From: Conexibacter sp. CPCC 205762
Lineage (GTDB): Bacteria; Actinomycetota; Thermoleophilia; Solirubrobacterales; Solirubrobacteraceae
Assembly: GCF_030646155.1 (NCBI RefSeq)
Contig: NZ_JAUTDN010000002.1
Location: 1 to 64,000 of the forward strand
Direction of reading: 5' to 3'
Length of the DNA stretch: 64,000 nucleotides
The position numbers were made by a program, and so were the translations under genes. The notes under the pieces were generated by a model. That model was not told the origin of the DNA. It saw nothing but the letters and a program-made list of their open reading frames with translations, and made no database searches. This document shows, piece after piece, positions 42,926 to 51,440 of the stretch; positions within the stretch are counted from its first letter, which is position 1; each line of letters starts with the position of its first letter.

Positions 42926-43663
42926 TCAGCCGTTGGCCCAACGTTGCAACTGGGGGAGCGGATCGATCGGCGCGCCGCCTCTCGCCTGCCAGCCGCCAAC
43001 CCAGATCTCGAAGTGCAGATGGGGACCGGAGGCGACGCCGGTCGCGCCGACCTCGGCGAGCTGCTGGCCGGCGCTGACGGCGCTGTCGGCCTCGACCAGC
43101 ACCGACCCGCTCTTGAGGTGCATGAAGACGTAGTCGCGGCCGTCGGCGGCGCCGCGCAGCACGACGTAGATCCCCGCCCCGCCGGGCTGGTTGGCCTTCC
43201 ACACGATCGTCCCCGCGACCGGCGCGACGATCGGCGTCCCGCTCGCGGCGACGACGTCCTGGCCCTGGTGGATGTGGCCGGGCCGGCCGGCGCCGAAGCG
43301 CGCGTCGTCGCCGCCGAAGGTGAAGGAGCCGGCGACCGGGAAGATGCCGGCGACGGTGTCGGCGGCGGGTGCGTCGTCGACCGGCGCCGGGGTGACCGGC
43401 GCGGGCGCGGCCGGCGCCCGCTTGGGCTTGCGTCTCGCCCGTCTCTGCTTCGCGACGGCTCGCTTCGGCTGCTTCTTCGCCGCCTTCTTCTTCGGCGCCG
43501 CCTTCGGCTTCGACTCGCCGTTGGGGTCGGCGCCGCCGGTGCGCGCGCCGGTGGCGACGTTCGGGGCCGCGCCGCCGCTGGTCGCCAGACCGGGTGCTGG
43601 CGTGAGCGACACGGCCCCGAGCGCCACGGAGAGGAGGAGGAGCGCTTTGACCGACCGAACCAT
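42926..43663 (-). CDS. Secreted M23-family peptidase (LytM-like)
   Basis: 245 residues from ATG 43663. Signal peptide to about residue 28, a long Lys/Arg/Ala/Pro-rich linker (about 45-105), then the peptidase domain: H-I-H-Q-G-Q-D-V-V-A near 130, V-F-M-H-L-K-S-G and G-P-H-L-H-F-E-I-W near 220, the Zn ligands H-x-x-x-D and H-x-H. Q-P-G-G-A-G-I-Y-V-V lies in the core. Probably a cell-wall hydrolase or a regulator of one. The basic linker may bind teichoic polymers or nucleic acid. Confidence 0.9.
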   Translation of the reverse strand: MVRSVKALLLLSVALGAVSLTPAPGLATSGGAAPNVATGARTGGADPNGESKPKAAPKKKAAKKQPKRAVAKQRRARRKPKRAPAAPAPVTPAPVDDAPAADTVAGIFPVAGSFTFGGDDARFGAGRPGHIHQGQDVVAASGTPIVAPVAGTIVWKANQPGGAGIYVVLRGAADGRDYVFMHLKSGSVLVEADSAVSAGQQLAEVGATGVASGPHLHFEIWVGGWQARGGAPIDPLPQLQRWANG

Positions 43664-43781
43664 CACCTGCAGCGTCGGCAGATCCGATGCACCTCCCACC
43701 CGTGCGCAGGCTCGTGCACAGGTTCAGGCCCCGGAACCTGCAACGCGAGCGGCTGCCCGCGCCCGTCCTGCAAGCGATCTG

Positions 43782-46073
43782 TCAGGCGGCGGCGTCGCTC
43801 AGCAGCCGCCGCATCAGCGCGCTCGCGCCGCCCTTCGACAGCGGCTCGTTGAGGTTGCCGCACTTCGGCGACTGCACGCACGACGGGCAGCCGTGTCTGC
43901 ATCTGCACTCGCTGATCAGCCGGTGCGCGTCGGCGACGAGCTGCTCGAAGCGGTCGTAGCCCTGGCGCGTGATGCCGACGCCGCCGGGGTGGCCGTCGTA
44001 GATGAAGATCGTCGGCCGGCCGGTCTGCTGGTGAGCGTTGGTGGAGAGGCCGCCGATGTCCCAGCGGTCGCACATCGCCAGCAGCGGCAGCACCGCGATC
44101 TGCGAATGCTCGGCGGCGTGGAGCGCGCCCAGCAGCCGCTCCGAGTAGGCGTCGGGACCGAGCACGGCGTCGTCCAGCTCGTACCAGAGCGCCTGTGTCG
44201 AGAAGGTGGTCTCGGGCAGGTCGAGCGAATGGAAGTCGATCGTCTCGTGGTCGGCGAGCGACTTTCTCTGGTAGCCGGTCACCAGCTCGGTCACGAGCAC
44301 GGTGCCGAACGAGAGCTGCACGCCCATCGTCTCGCGGCGCGCGATCAGCCGCTCGATCGCGGTCGTCGTGTCGCGGCGCGGCTGCGTGAACCAGTTCTCG
44401 TCGAATGGTCTCAGCAGCGCGCGGCGGTCGTGCAGGTCGAGCGCGACGACCTCGAACGCGCGCCCCATGTGCAGGTAGACGGCGCCGTCGTGGACGGTGT
44501 TGAAGGCGCGCGACGCCTCCATCGTGCCGACGACCTCGCCCGAGGCGACGTCGATCAGCGTGAAGTTGTCGCTCGACGCCGACCGCAGTGCGACCTGCGC
44601 GGCCGGGAACAGCTCGGGCGCACGCAGCTTGAACTGGCCGTTGCGCTCGATCAGCAGGCCGGCGCTCGCGAGCCGCTCGGCGTGCGCGCGCCAGTGCGGG
44701 CCGAGCACCTCCGCGTCGCGGGGCGCGAGCGGCCCCTCGTGCGCGGCGCAGACGAGGTGCGCGGCGTGGATCTGCTCGTTCTCGTGGTCGAGGATCGCCG
44801 CCTCGACCGGCCGCTGCAGGAACTCGTCCGGGTGGCGGCAGAAGAACTGGTCGAGCGCGTCCTCGCCGGCGACGTAGACGGCGAGACCTCTGCCGCGTCG
44901 GCCGGCGCGGCCCCACATCTGTCTCAGCGACGCGACCGTGCCGGGGAAGGTGACGCAGATCGCCGCGTCCAGCTCGCCGATGTCGATCCCCAGCTCGAGC
45001 GCGTCGGTCGCGACGACGCCGCGCAGCTGGCCGCCCATCAGCTGCTGCTCCAGCTCGCGCCGCTGCTGCGCGGTGTAGCCGGCGCGGTAGGGGGCGATCT
45101 TCTCCGCCAGGTCGGGGTGGCCGCTCTGCCGCAGGCGCGCGGTCGCGCTGCGCAGGATCACCTCGACCGCCTTGCGCGACTTGATGAAGCAGATCGTGCG
45201 CGAGCCGGCGGCGACGAGGTCGGCGAACAGATCGGCCGCCTCGCTCAGCGCGGAGGTGCGCGAGCCGAGCGTCTCGTCCAGCAGCGGCGGGTTCCACATC
45301 GCGATCGTCCGCTCGGCCGACGGCGCCCCGTCCTCGTCGATCAGGCGGATCCCGGGGAGACCGGTGAGCCGCTCCGCCAGCTCCAGCGGGTTGGCGACGG
45401 TCGCGCTCGCGAGCAGGAAGCGCGGCTCGGTGCCGTACGCCGCCGCCAGCCGCCGCAGCCGCCGCAGCACATTCGCGACGTGCGAGCCGAAGACACCGCG
45501 GTAGACGTGCGCCTCGTCGACGACGACGACCGCGAGGTTGGCGAGGAAGTCACCCCACGCCGCATGGTTGGGGAGGATCCCGACGTGCAGCATGTCGGGG
45601 TTGGTCAGCACGACGTTCGCCGATCTGCGGATCGCGCGGCGCTCGGTCTGGGGCGTGTCGCCGTCGTAGATCGCCGGCCGCAGCCGCGGCAGCCGCAGTC
45701 TCGCGAGCGCGCGCACCTGGTCCTGCGCGAGCGCCTTCGTCGGGTAGAGGTAGAGCGCTCGCGCGCGCGGGTCGACGTGCAGCATCTGCAGCGTCGGCAG
45801 GTTGAAGCAGAGCGACTTGCCGGAGGCGGTGCCGGTCGTGACGATCGTCGGCCCCTCCATCGCCGCGTACAGCGCCTCCTCCTGATGCGTGTGGAGGGCG
45901 GCGATCCCGACCCGCTCCAGCGCCTCACGAACCTCGTGGTGCAGCTCGCCGGGGATCGGCACCGCCCTGCCCGGCCGCGGCGGCACGACCGACTCGTGCA
46001 CGAGCCGCTCGTCGGCCCGCCCGCGCGCGAGCAGCGACTCCCAGGGCTCGATGATCTCGTCGGTCGCGGACAC
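43782..46073 (-). CDS. DEAD/DEAH helicase with DUF1998-type Cys4 domain (MrfA/Hrq1-like)
   Basis: 763 residues. Walker A T-G-T-A-S-G-K-S (80-87), D-E-A-H (186-189), S-A-T-V at motif III, G-I-D-I-G-E-L-D and Q-M-W-G-R-A-G-R-R-G-R-G (motifs V, VI). The C-terminal domain ends with C-R-C-R-H-G-C-P-S-C-V-Q-S-P-K-C, a four- or five-Cys metal site. This arrangement is that of MrfA, a 3'-5' helicase acting in mitomycin-type crosslink repair in Bacillus, and eukaryotic Hrq1. GTG start just after a TACTCT box. No nuclease partner (MrfB) is adjacent. Confidence 0.9.
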   Translation of the reverse strand: MSATDEIIEPWESLLARGRADERLVHESVVPPRPGRAVPIPGELHHEVREALERVGIAALHTHQEEALYAAMEGPTIVTTGTASGKSLCFNLPTLQMLHVDPRARALYLYPTKALAQDQVRALARLRLPRLRPAIYDGDTPQTERRAIRRSANVVLTNPDMLHVGILPNHAAWGDFLANLAVVVVDEAHVYRGVFGSHVANVLRRLRRLAAAYGTEPRFLLASATVANPLELAERLTGLPGIRLIDEDGAPSAERTIAMWNPPLLDETLGSRTSALSEAADLFADLVAAGSRTICFIKSRKAVEVILRSATARLRQSGHPDLAEKIAPYRAGYTAQQRRELEQQLMGGQLRGVVATDALELGIDIGELDAAICVTFPGTVASLRQMWGRAGRRGRGLAVYVAGEDALDQFFCRHPDEFLQRPVEAAILDHENEQIHAAHLVCAAHEGPLAPRDAEVLGPHWRAHAERLASAGLLIERNGQFKLRAPELFPAAQVALRSASSDNFTLIDVASGEVVGTMEASRAFNTVHDGAVYLHMGRAFEVVALDLHDRRALLRPFDENWFTQPRRDTTTAIERLIARRETMGVQLSFGTVLVTELVTGYQRKSLADHETIDFHSLDLPETTFSTQALWYELDDAVLGPDAYSERLLGALHAAEHSQIAVLPLLAMCDRWDIGGLSTNAHQQTGRPTIFIYDGHPGGVGITRQGYDRFEQLVADAHRLISECRCRHGCPSCVQSPKCGNLNEPLSKGGASALMRRLLSDAAA

Positions 46074-46112
46074 CCCGACTGAGAGTAGTCGGCGGCGCGG
46101 TAGGGTCCGCGG

Positions 46113-46268
46113 ATGAGCCGCGAACGGGAGTGGGTCGGGCCGTCGCTCGGCGACGACGAGCCCGAGTCACCCGGCCCCGGCTGGACGCGCGTCCGCGAGA
46201 TCCATGTCGGCACGATGGGCGTCGTCGAGCCGGAGATCTGGCACTGCACGGGGGAGGAGCAGCAGTGA
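46113..46268 (+). CDS. 51-residue acidic protein coupled to the next gene
   Basis: ATG lies six bases after TAGGGT (46101-46106), so transcription should begin at the start codon. Encodes M-S-R-E-R-E-W-V-G-P-S-L-G-D-D-E and ends M-G-V-V-E-P-E-I-W-H-C-T-G-E. Its stop overlaps the GTG of the next gene by four bases. Could be a partner (for example an antidote) of the downstream protein, but no family is recognised. Confidence 0.5.
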   Translation: MSREREWVGPSLGDDEPESPGPGWTRVREIHVGTMGVVEPEIWHCTGEEQQ

Positions 46269-47188
46269 GCAGACGGACCCTCTATCACGTCTCAGCGAGC
46301 GTGAACCGCGACTCGATCCTCGCGCACGGGCTCGACCCGCGGCTGATGGGCGCTGCGCGTGGGATCGCCGGCAGCGAGCGCCGCGAGCTCGACGGCGTCT
46401 TCGTCTGCCACGACCGCGAGGACGCGAGCTGGTTCGTCGACATGGGCAGGCGCAGCGTCGGCCCCGTCGACCTGTGGGCGATCGACGATTCCGGCTCGGT
46501 GCTGCAGACGAACAGCTCCGGCTACGACTACCTGCCGGTCGCGGTGCCGCCGGAACGGGTGCGGCTGGTCGAGAGCTTCGGCGCGCCGCCTCCGGAGCAG
46601 CCGACGCCGGCCGCGGAGGCGTTCACTGCGGCGATCGGCGATGGCGCCTCGGCTCAGCAGCTGCAGGAGCTGCTGAACGCCAACGGCGACGGCCTCTTCA
46701 CCTACCGGTTCGAGACCGTCACCGACCCCGCCGAGCTGGTCAGGCCGCTCGGGCCGCGGCCGGGCGCGCCGCTGCCACCCGACCTGGCGGAGGACGTCAC
46801 GCTCGTGCTGCACGACGTCGACCGCTGGGGTGCCATCACCTCCGGCTGGAGCGCCACTGTGGAAGGCGACCTGCCGCAGGTCGACCCGGAGCGCGGCTGG
46901 GACGACGAGACGGACTACGGCTGGCTGATGCTGCACGACGCGGACGGTCACTGGCGGGGCAGCCTCGTCGTGCCGCTCGGCCCGACCGCCGCCGACCGCC
47001 GCGCCGGGCTCGCGTCAGCCTTTCAGCAGCAGTTCGTCGAGGTCGACGAGGTCGACGGCACGCTCCACCCGATGTGCGTCCTGGACCACCCCCACGCCGC
47101 CGTCACCGAGGTCCGCGACGGCGAGGCGTGGTGGGTCTGTCCGGCCGATGGCAGAGCGCTGGCGCCGGTCGGCTCCTACGCGCCCTGA
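46265..47188 (+). CDS. Hypothetical protein with an ADP-ribosyltransferase-like N terminus
   Basis: 307 residues from GTG 46265. The first 100 residues read T-L-Y-H-V-S-A-S-V-N-R-D-S-I-L-A-H-G-L-D, E-L-D-G-V-F-V-C-H-D and L-W-A-I-D-D-S-G-S, a Y-H-x-[ST] ... I-x-x-x-G-L pattern seen in ART-fold domains such as Tpt1/DarT-like proteins. I infer the fold from pattern only. The remaining 200 residues are acidic, contain R-G-S-L-V-V-P-L-G-P and are not recognised. Its 3' end overlaps the convergent VOC gene by 13 bases. Confidence 0.5.
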   Translation: MSRRTLYHVSASVNRDSILAHGLDPRLMGAARGIAGSERRELDGVFVCHDREDASWFVDMGRRSVGPVDLWAIDDSGSVLQTNSSGYDYLPVAVPPERVRLVESFGAPPPEQPTPAAEAFTAAIGDGASAQQLQELLNANGDGLFTYRFETVTDPAELVRPLGPRPGAPLPPDLAEDVTLVLHDVDRWGAITSGWSATVEGDLPQVDPERGWDDETDYGWLMLHDADGHWRGSLVVPLGPTAADRRAGLASAFQQQFVEVDEVDGTLHPMCVLDHPHAAVTEVRDGEAWWVCPADGRALAPVGSYAP

Positions 47189-47547
47189 GTGACGAGCTGC
47201 TGCAGCGCCCAGGCGTTGCCGTCGGGGTCGGTGAAGAAGACGAAGCGGCCCCACGGGAGGTCCTGCACCGGGCCGGTCTCGACGCCCGCGTCGACCACCT
47301 GGGCGTGGGCGGCGTCGGCGTCGGCGACGACGATCTGCAGCCCCTTGACCGAGCCGGGCGCGGCGTCGGTGAGGCCCTCGCCGAGCGCGATCGAGCAGGC
47401 GGAGCCGGGCGGCGTCAGCTGCACGAAGCGCAGCTCGTCGCTGACGCGGTGGTCGTGATCGGCGTTGAAGCCGAGCCGAACGTAGAACTCCTTCGCGCGG
47501 TCGACGTCGGTGACGGGGATCGTGATCAGTTCGAGCTTCCAGTCCAT
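47176..47547 (-). CDS. VOC-superfamily (glyoxalase/bleomycin-resistance-like) protein
   Basis: 123 residues from ATG 47547. Two beta-alpha-beta-beta-beta modules: I-P-V-T-D-V-D-R-A-K-E-F-Y-V-R-L-G-F at 10-27 and L-Q-I-V-V-A-D-A-D-A-A-H near 72, with W-G-R-F-V-F-F-T-D-P-D-G-N-A-W at the end. Single-domain proteins like this form metal-binding dimers; substrate unknown. Confidence 0.85.
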   Translation of the reverse strand: MDWKLELITIPVTDVDRAKEFYVRLGFNADHDHRVSDELRFVQLTPPGSACSIALGEGLTDAAPGSVKGLQIVVADADAAHAQVVDAGVETGPVQDLPWGRFVFFTDPDGNAWALQQLVTQGA

Positions 47548-47657
47548 GACGCTGTCCTCTCCTGCCGGGTGATCGTTGAGACCATCCTCTCGGTCATTTA
47601 GGTCACGTTCGGTCCTTATTTGTGGCGTGACCGCGTTCGCCGGCAAGACTGGCGCGT

Positions 47658-48056
47658 ATGAGCGGTCGTGTCGCGCCCGTCGCCTTCTGGGTCTGCGCCG
47701 TCGGCGCGACGGCTGTCGCGATCGCGCTCGGGCTCGACGCCGACAAGCCGAGCGGCGGGCAGGTGGTGCCGCTCGACGCCGCTTGGATCGCGATCGTCGG
47801 CCCGCTGCTGGCGGGGCTGCTGTTTCGCCTGCGCGGCGTCGCGCTGGTGGTCGTCGCGGTCGTCTTCTTCGACGTCACCTGGCTGCTGGCCGTCGACCCG
47901 CAGGGCGGCGCCACTGACGACGCCGGGCTGCTCTCCGTCGTCTGCGTCGTGCTGGCGATCATGGTGACGGGCATCGCGCTCGTCGCGGCCGCCGTCGCCG
48001 AGGCGGCGGCCCGGGCGTGGCGCTGGGCAGCGGCGCGACAGACGCGCCAGCGCTAG
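47658..48056 (+). CDS. Small integral membrane protein
   Basis: 132 residues, four hydrophobic helices (F-W-V-C-A-V-G-A-T-A-V-A-I, A-A-W-I-A-I-V-G-P-L-L-A-G-L-L, V-A-L-V-V-V-A-V-V-F-F, L-S-V-V-C-V-V-L-A-I-M) and a basic tail. No family recognised. Convergent with the Lrp-type regulator gene, overlapping it by four bases. Confidence 0.55.
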   Translation: MSGRVAPVAFWVCAVGATAVAIALGLDADKPSGGQVVPLDAAWIAIVGPLLAGLLFRLRGVALVVVAVVFFDVTWLLAVDPQGGATDDAGLLSVVCVVLAIMVTGIALVAAAVAEAAARAWRWAAARQTRQR

Positions 48057-48490
48057 GAACGCCCCCGCGCCACCAGTCGTGACAGCACGATCTGCGAGCG
48101 GGTGCGGACGACCGAGCCGTCGCGCTGGAGCAGCATGATCAGCTGCTCCAGCGCACGGGCGTCGGCGACGCGGACGCGGGCGATCGCGTCGGCGTCGCCG
48201 GTGACCGACCACGCCTCGACCACCTCGGGCTGCTGCGCCAGCCGCTCGGTCACCTCGTCGAGCAGGATCCCGGGGGCGAAGAACAGCTCGACCAGCGCCT
48301 CGGTGCCGGCGCCGAGCGCGCCGTGGTCGAGCACGGCGGTGAAGCCCTCGATCGCGCCGCTGGCGCGCAGGCGGTCGACGCGGCGCTTGACGGCGGGCGC
48401 GCTCAGGGCGACGCGACGGCCGACGTCACCGTAGGAACGGCGCGCATCCTCGACAAGCAACGCAACGATCTGCCGGTCAATGTCGTCCAT
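48053..48490 (-). CDS. Lrp/AsnC-family transcriptional regulator
   Basis: 145 residues from ATG 48490. N-terminal helix-turn-helix (M-D-D-I-D-R-Q-I-V-A-L-L, S-Y-G-D-V-G-R-R-V-A-L-S-A-P-A-V-K-R-R-V) and a C-terminal RAM ligand-binding domain (A-L-V-E-L-F-F-A-P-G, V-T-G-D-A-D-A-I-A-R-V-R-V). Divergent from the DUF6421-type operon by 108 bases, so that operon is the likely target, with an amino acid as possible effector; the threonine aldolase downstream fits this. Confidence 0.85.
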   Translation of the reverse strand: MDDIDRQIVALLVEDARRSYGDVGRRVALSAPAVKRRVDRLRASGAIEGFTAVLDHGALGAGTEALVELFFAPGILLDEVTERLAQQPEVVEAWSVTGDADAIARVRVADARALEQLIMLLQRDGSVVRTRSQIVLSRLVARGRS

Positions 48491-48597
48491 TCGTTCGATT
48501 ATTGCAGTCAGATGAGCGATCGGCGTATGGAACATCCGCGAGGGCCGGCGTACGGTGGATGACAGCCCCGCAGTCCCCTGCCCGATTGGAGTCCTCG

Positions 48598-50709
48598 ATG
48601 TCGTCTCAGCGTCCCGCCTCGGCCCGGATCGTCTTCGACGAGGCGCACGCGGAGGCATGGACCGTGCGCCCTGAGATCGCGCGCGCGATCCAGCCCTCGC
48701 ACCCGCAGGACTCCTCCTACGCCCGCGCCGCCGAGCTGCTGCGCACGCACGACCTCGACGTCGTCGTGCACGAGGCCGGCGCGCTCGACGCCGACGCGCT
48801 GCGTGACACGCGCGCCGACGTCGTCGTGATCGCCCACCCCTCCGAGCCGGCCTGGGAGCAGGTCGTGCCGGGCGGCTCGCCGCGCTTCGAGCCGGTCGAG
48901 CTGGACGCGCTGGAGGCGTTCGTGAACGCCGGCGGCGGTCTGATCGTGCTCGGCGAGCAGGAGCAGGCGAAGTACGGCAACAACGTCAACGAGCTGCTCG
49001 GCCGCTTCGGGATCGAGATCGAGAACCGCACCGTCTCCGACTACGAGCACCACCTCGAGAGCCCGCACTGGATCCGCGCCGAGCTGGCCGACGCGACCCG
49101 CCACGAGGGCGTCGACCTGCTCGCGCGCGTCGAGCAGGCGGTCTTCTACCGCGCGACGACGCTCGCCCTCTCCAACGGCGCGCGCGTGGTCGCGCGCACC
49201 TCCAAGACGGCCTCCGAGCCGCAGGCGCCGCTGCTCGCCGTCAGCGAGCACGGCCGCGGCCGCGTCGTCGTGCTGGGCGACTCCGACCTCTTCGGCGACG
49301 ACTGCATCGACTCGCTCGACCACGCCGACCTGTGGCTCAACCTCGTCCACTGGGCGGCCGCCGGCGCCTTCGCGCAGCCGCTGCCCGAGCCCCAGCAGGC
49401 GATCGACGCGCGCGACGACGCGCACTGGCAGACGCTGAAGGCGGAGGTCGACGCGCTGCGCCTGCAGCAGCAGCCCGACGGCACCGTCGACCTCGCCCAG
49501 CACGACGCTGCGGAGCTGCGCGCCCGCGTCGAGCGGATCGGCGCGGCGATCGAGGGGCTGAAGCCGCGCTTCCCGCACCAGACCGACTACCTCGCGGCCG
49601 CCGTCGCGGACCTCGGCGCCTGGGCCGAGGGCGGCTTCGGCGTCCCCGACTTCACCGTCGCGCTGGACGCCTTCCGGCCCGACCAGCAGCGCCAGGACGG
49701 CGTCCAGCACCTCGTGCTGTTCCCGATGTACAAGCAGAACGGCTCGCGCGACAGAGTGTTCGAGGCGCTGATCGTCGGCGTGCCGTGGCCGCAGTGGCTC
49801 GCCGAGCTGGAGCGCGACCGCTACGACAACGAGAAGTTCGTGCCGGTGACGCTCGTGGACCACACCGCCGGCTACGACTCCGACTGCGCCGTGCTGTTCC
49901 CCGAGACGGTCTCGGTCAAGGGCAAGCCGGTCAACAACTTCGGCGGCATCTTCTGCGACCGCGAGGCCGAGCGCTTCCGCCGCACGTCCTCGCAGGCGGC
50001 CGAGCTGCTGCGGCTCAACCTGCCGCCCGACGCCGCCGCGCTGCTGGCGAGCGAGCAGCTCTCGCGCGACGCCTACGAGCTGTGGGACCTGATCCACGAC
50101 CGCACGCACAGCCACGGCGACCTGCCGTTCGACCCGTTCATGATCCGCCAGCGGATGCCGTACTGGATGTACGCGCTGGAGGAGCTGCGCTGCGACCTGA
50201 CCGCCTTCAGCGAGTCGGTCAAGCTCGAGCGGGAGGGCTTCGCCTTCGCCCGCAACGCGCAGTACGCGATCCTCTTCGACCGCCTCTTCCGCTTCCCGGT
50301 CACCGGCCCGCGCGTGCGCAACTACGACGGCCTCGGCGGCCAGCTGCTGTTCGGCTACCTGCACGCGACCCGTCGCCTGCACTGGACCGACAACCGCCTG
50401 ACGATCGTCTGGGACGAGGTCGCCGCAGGCGTGCTGGAGCTGCGCGAGCAGGTCGAGACGCTCTACCGCGCCGGCATCCAGCGGACGAAGCTGCAGCACT
50501 GGGCGGCGGCGCACGACCTCGTCGCGCAGTACGTCTCGCCGTCGGCCGGCTCGCGCTGGGTCGCGAGCGCGCGCACGTTCGAGGAGGCGCCCGATCTGCG
50601 ACCGTACGTGGACGAGGTGCTCGACGACGAGTTCCCGCTCTCGCTCTTCTACGCGTCGCTGCAGGCCAAGCTCGCGGCCGACGCCAGCAAGGAGGCCGTT
50701 CCCGCATGA
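48598..50709 (+). CDS. DUF6421-family protein
   Basis: 703 residues from ATG 48598, with GGAG six bases upstream. The N-terminal third resembles a GATase1/trehalose-utilisation-like fold: R-I-V-F-D-E-A-H, G-G-G-L-I-V-L-G-E and G-R-G-R-V-V-V-L-G-D-S-D-L-F-G-D. The rest is a conserved actinobacterial region (F-P-H-Q-T-D-Y-L-A-A, D-R-T-H-S-H-G-D-L-P-F-D-P-F-M-I and Y-W-M-Y-A-L-E-E-L-R-C-D-L) with an H-S-H-G and E-E-x-x-x-D arrangement that could bind metal. Function unknown. First gene of a three-gene run with four-base overlaps. Confidence 0.7.
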   Translation: MSSQRPASARIVFDEAHAEAWTVRPEIARAIQPSHPQDSSYARAAELLRTHDLDVVVHEAGALDADALRDTRADVVVIAHPSEPAWEQVVPGGSPRFEPVELDALEAFVNAGGGLIVLGEQEQAKYGNNVNELLGRFGIEIENRTVSDYEHHLESPHWIRAELADATRHEGVDLLARVEQAVFYRATTLALSNGARVVARTSKTASEPQAPLLAVSEHGRGRVVVLGDSDLFGDDCIDSLDHADLWLNLVHWAAAGAFAQPLPEPQQAIDARDDAHWQTLKAEVDALRLQQQPDGTVDLAQHDAAELRARVERIGAAIEGLKPRFPHQTDYLAAAVADLGAWAEGGFGVPDFTVALDAFRPDQQRQDGVQHLVLFPMYKQNGSRDRVFEALIVGVPWPQWLAELERDRYDNEKFVPVTLVDHTAGYDSDCAVLFPETVSVKGKPVNNFGGIFCDREAERFRRTSSQAAELLRLNLPPDAAALLASEQLSRDAYELWDLIHDRTHSHGDLPFDPFMIRQRMPYWMYALEELRCDLTAFSESVKLEREGFAFARNAQYAILFDRLFRFPVTGPRVRNYDGLGGQLLFGYLHATRRLHWTDNRLTIVWDEVAAGVLELREQVETLYRAGIQRTKLQHWAAAHDLVAQYVSPSAGSRWVASARTFEEAPDLRPYVDEVLDDEFPLSLFYASLQAKLAADASKEAVPA

Positions 50710-51440
50710 CATCAGCAGCCGCCCCGCTCGAAGGCCGCGTGATCGCGCTCGCGGGGGCGGGCGGCTCGCTCGGGCCGATCCTCGCCCGTGCGCTCGCCGA
50801 CGAGGGCGCCGTGCTGGCGCTCGCCGACCGTTCGCAGGAGCAGCTCGACGCGCTCGTCGAGCAGCTCGACCTGCCCGCCGAGCGGATCGACGCGGCGACG
50901 CCCGACCTGCTCGACCCGGCCGCCGCCTCGGCGTGGGCGGCGGCGGTGCAGGAGCGCTTCGGCCGCGTCGACGGGCTCGTCCACGCGGTCGGCGGCTGGC
51001 GCGGCGGGAAGCCGATCGCCGAGGCGCCGCTGGACGACTGGGCCTTCCTCGAAGGGCTGCTGGTGAGAACGGTGCAGCACACCTCGCGCGCCTTCCACGC
51101 AGCGCTGAGCGCCTCCGGCCGCGGCCGCTTCGTGCTCGTCTCGGCCAAGCAGGCGGTCCGCCCGACCGGCGACAACGCCGCCTACGCGGCGGCGAAGGCC
51201 GCCTCGGAGGCGTGGACCTACGCGCTCGCGCAGGACTTCAACGCCGCCAGAAACGGCGCGACCGCCAACGTCGTCGCGATCAACGCGCTCGTGACGCCGA
51301 AGATGCGCGCCGAGTCGCCGGAGAAGGCGTTCCTGACCTTCACCGACGCCGACGAGGTCGCGGCCGCGATCGCCTACCTGCTGGGCGACGCGGCGCGCAA
51401 GGTCAACGGCCAGCGCCTCGCGCTCTACGCGAGCGCATGA
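50706..51440 (+). CDS. SDR-family oxidoreductase
   Basis: 244 residues. Rossmann start A-L-A-G-A-G-G-S-L-G near 15, H-A-V-G-G-W-R-G-G near 95 in place of the usual N-A-G, S-A-K-Q-A and catalytic Y-A-A-A-K near 158-162, and F-T-D-A-D-E-V-A-A-A-I-A-Y-L-L near the end. Classical short-chain dehydrogenase; NAD(P) preference and substrate unclear. Coupled by ATGA overlap to both neighbours, so it probably acts in the same pathway as the DUF6421 protein. Confidence 0.8.
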   Translation: MTSAAAPLEGRVIALAGAGGSLGPILARALADEGAVLALADRSQEQLDALVEQLDLPAERIDAATPDLLDPAAASAWAAAVQERFGRVDGLVHAVGGWRGGKPIAEAPLDDWAFLEGLLVRTVQHTSRAFHAALSASGRGRFVLVSAKQAVRPTGDNAAYAAAKAASEAWTYALAQDFNAARNGATANVVAINALVTPKMRAESPEKAFLTFTDADEVAAAIAYLLGDAARKVNGQRLALYASA

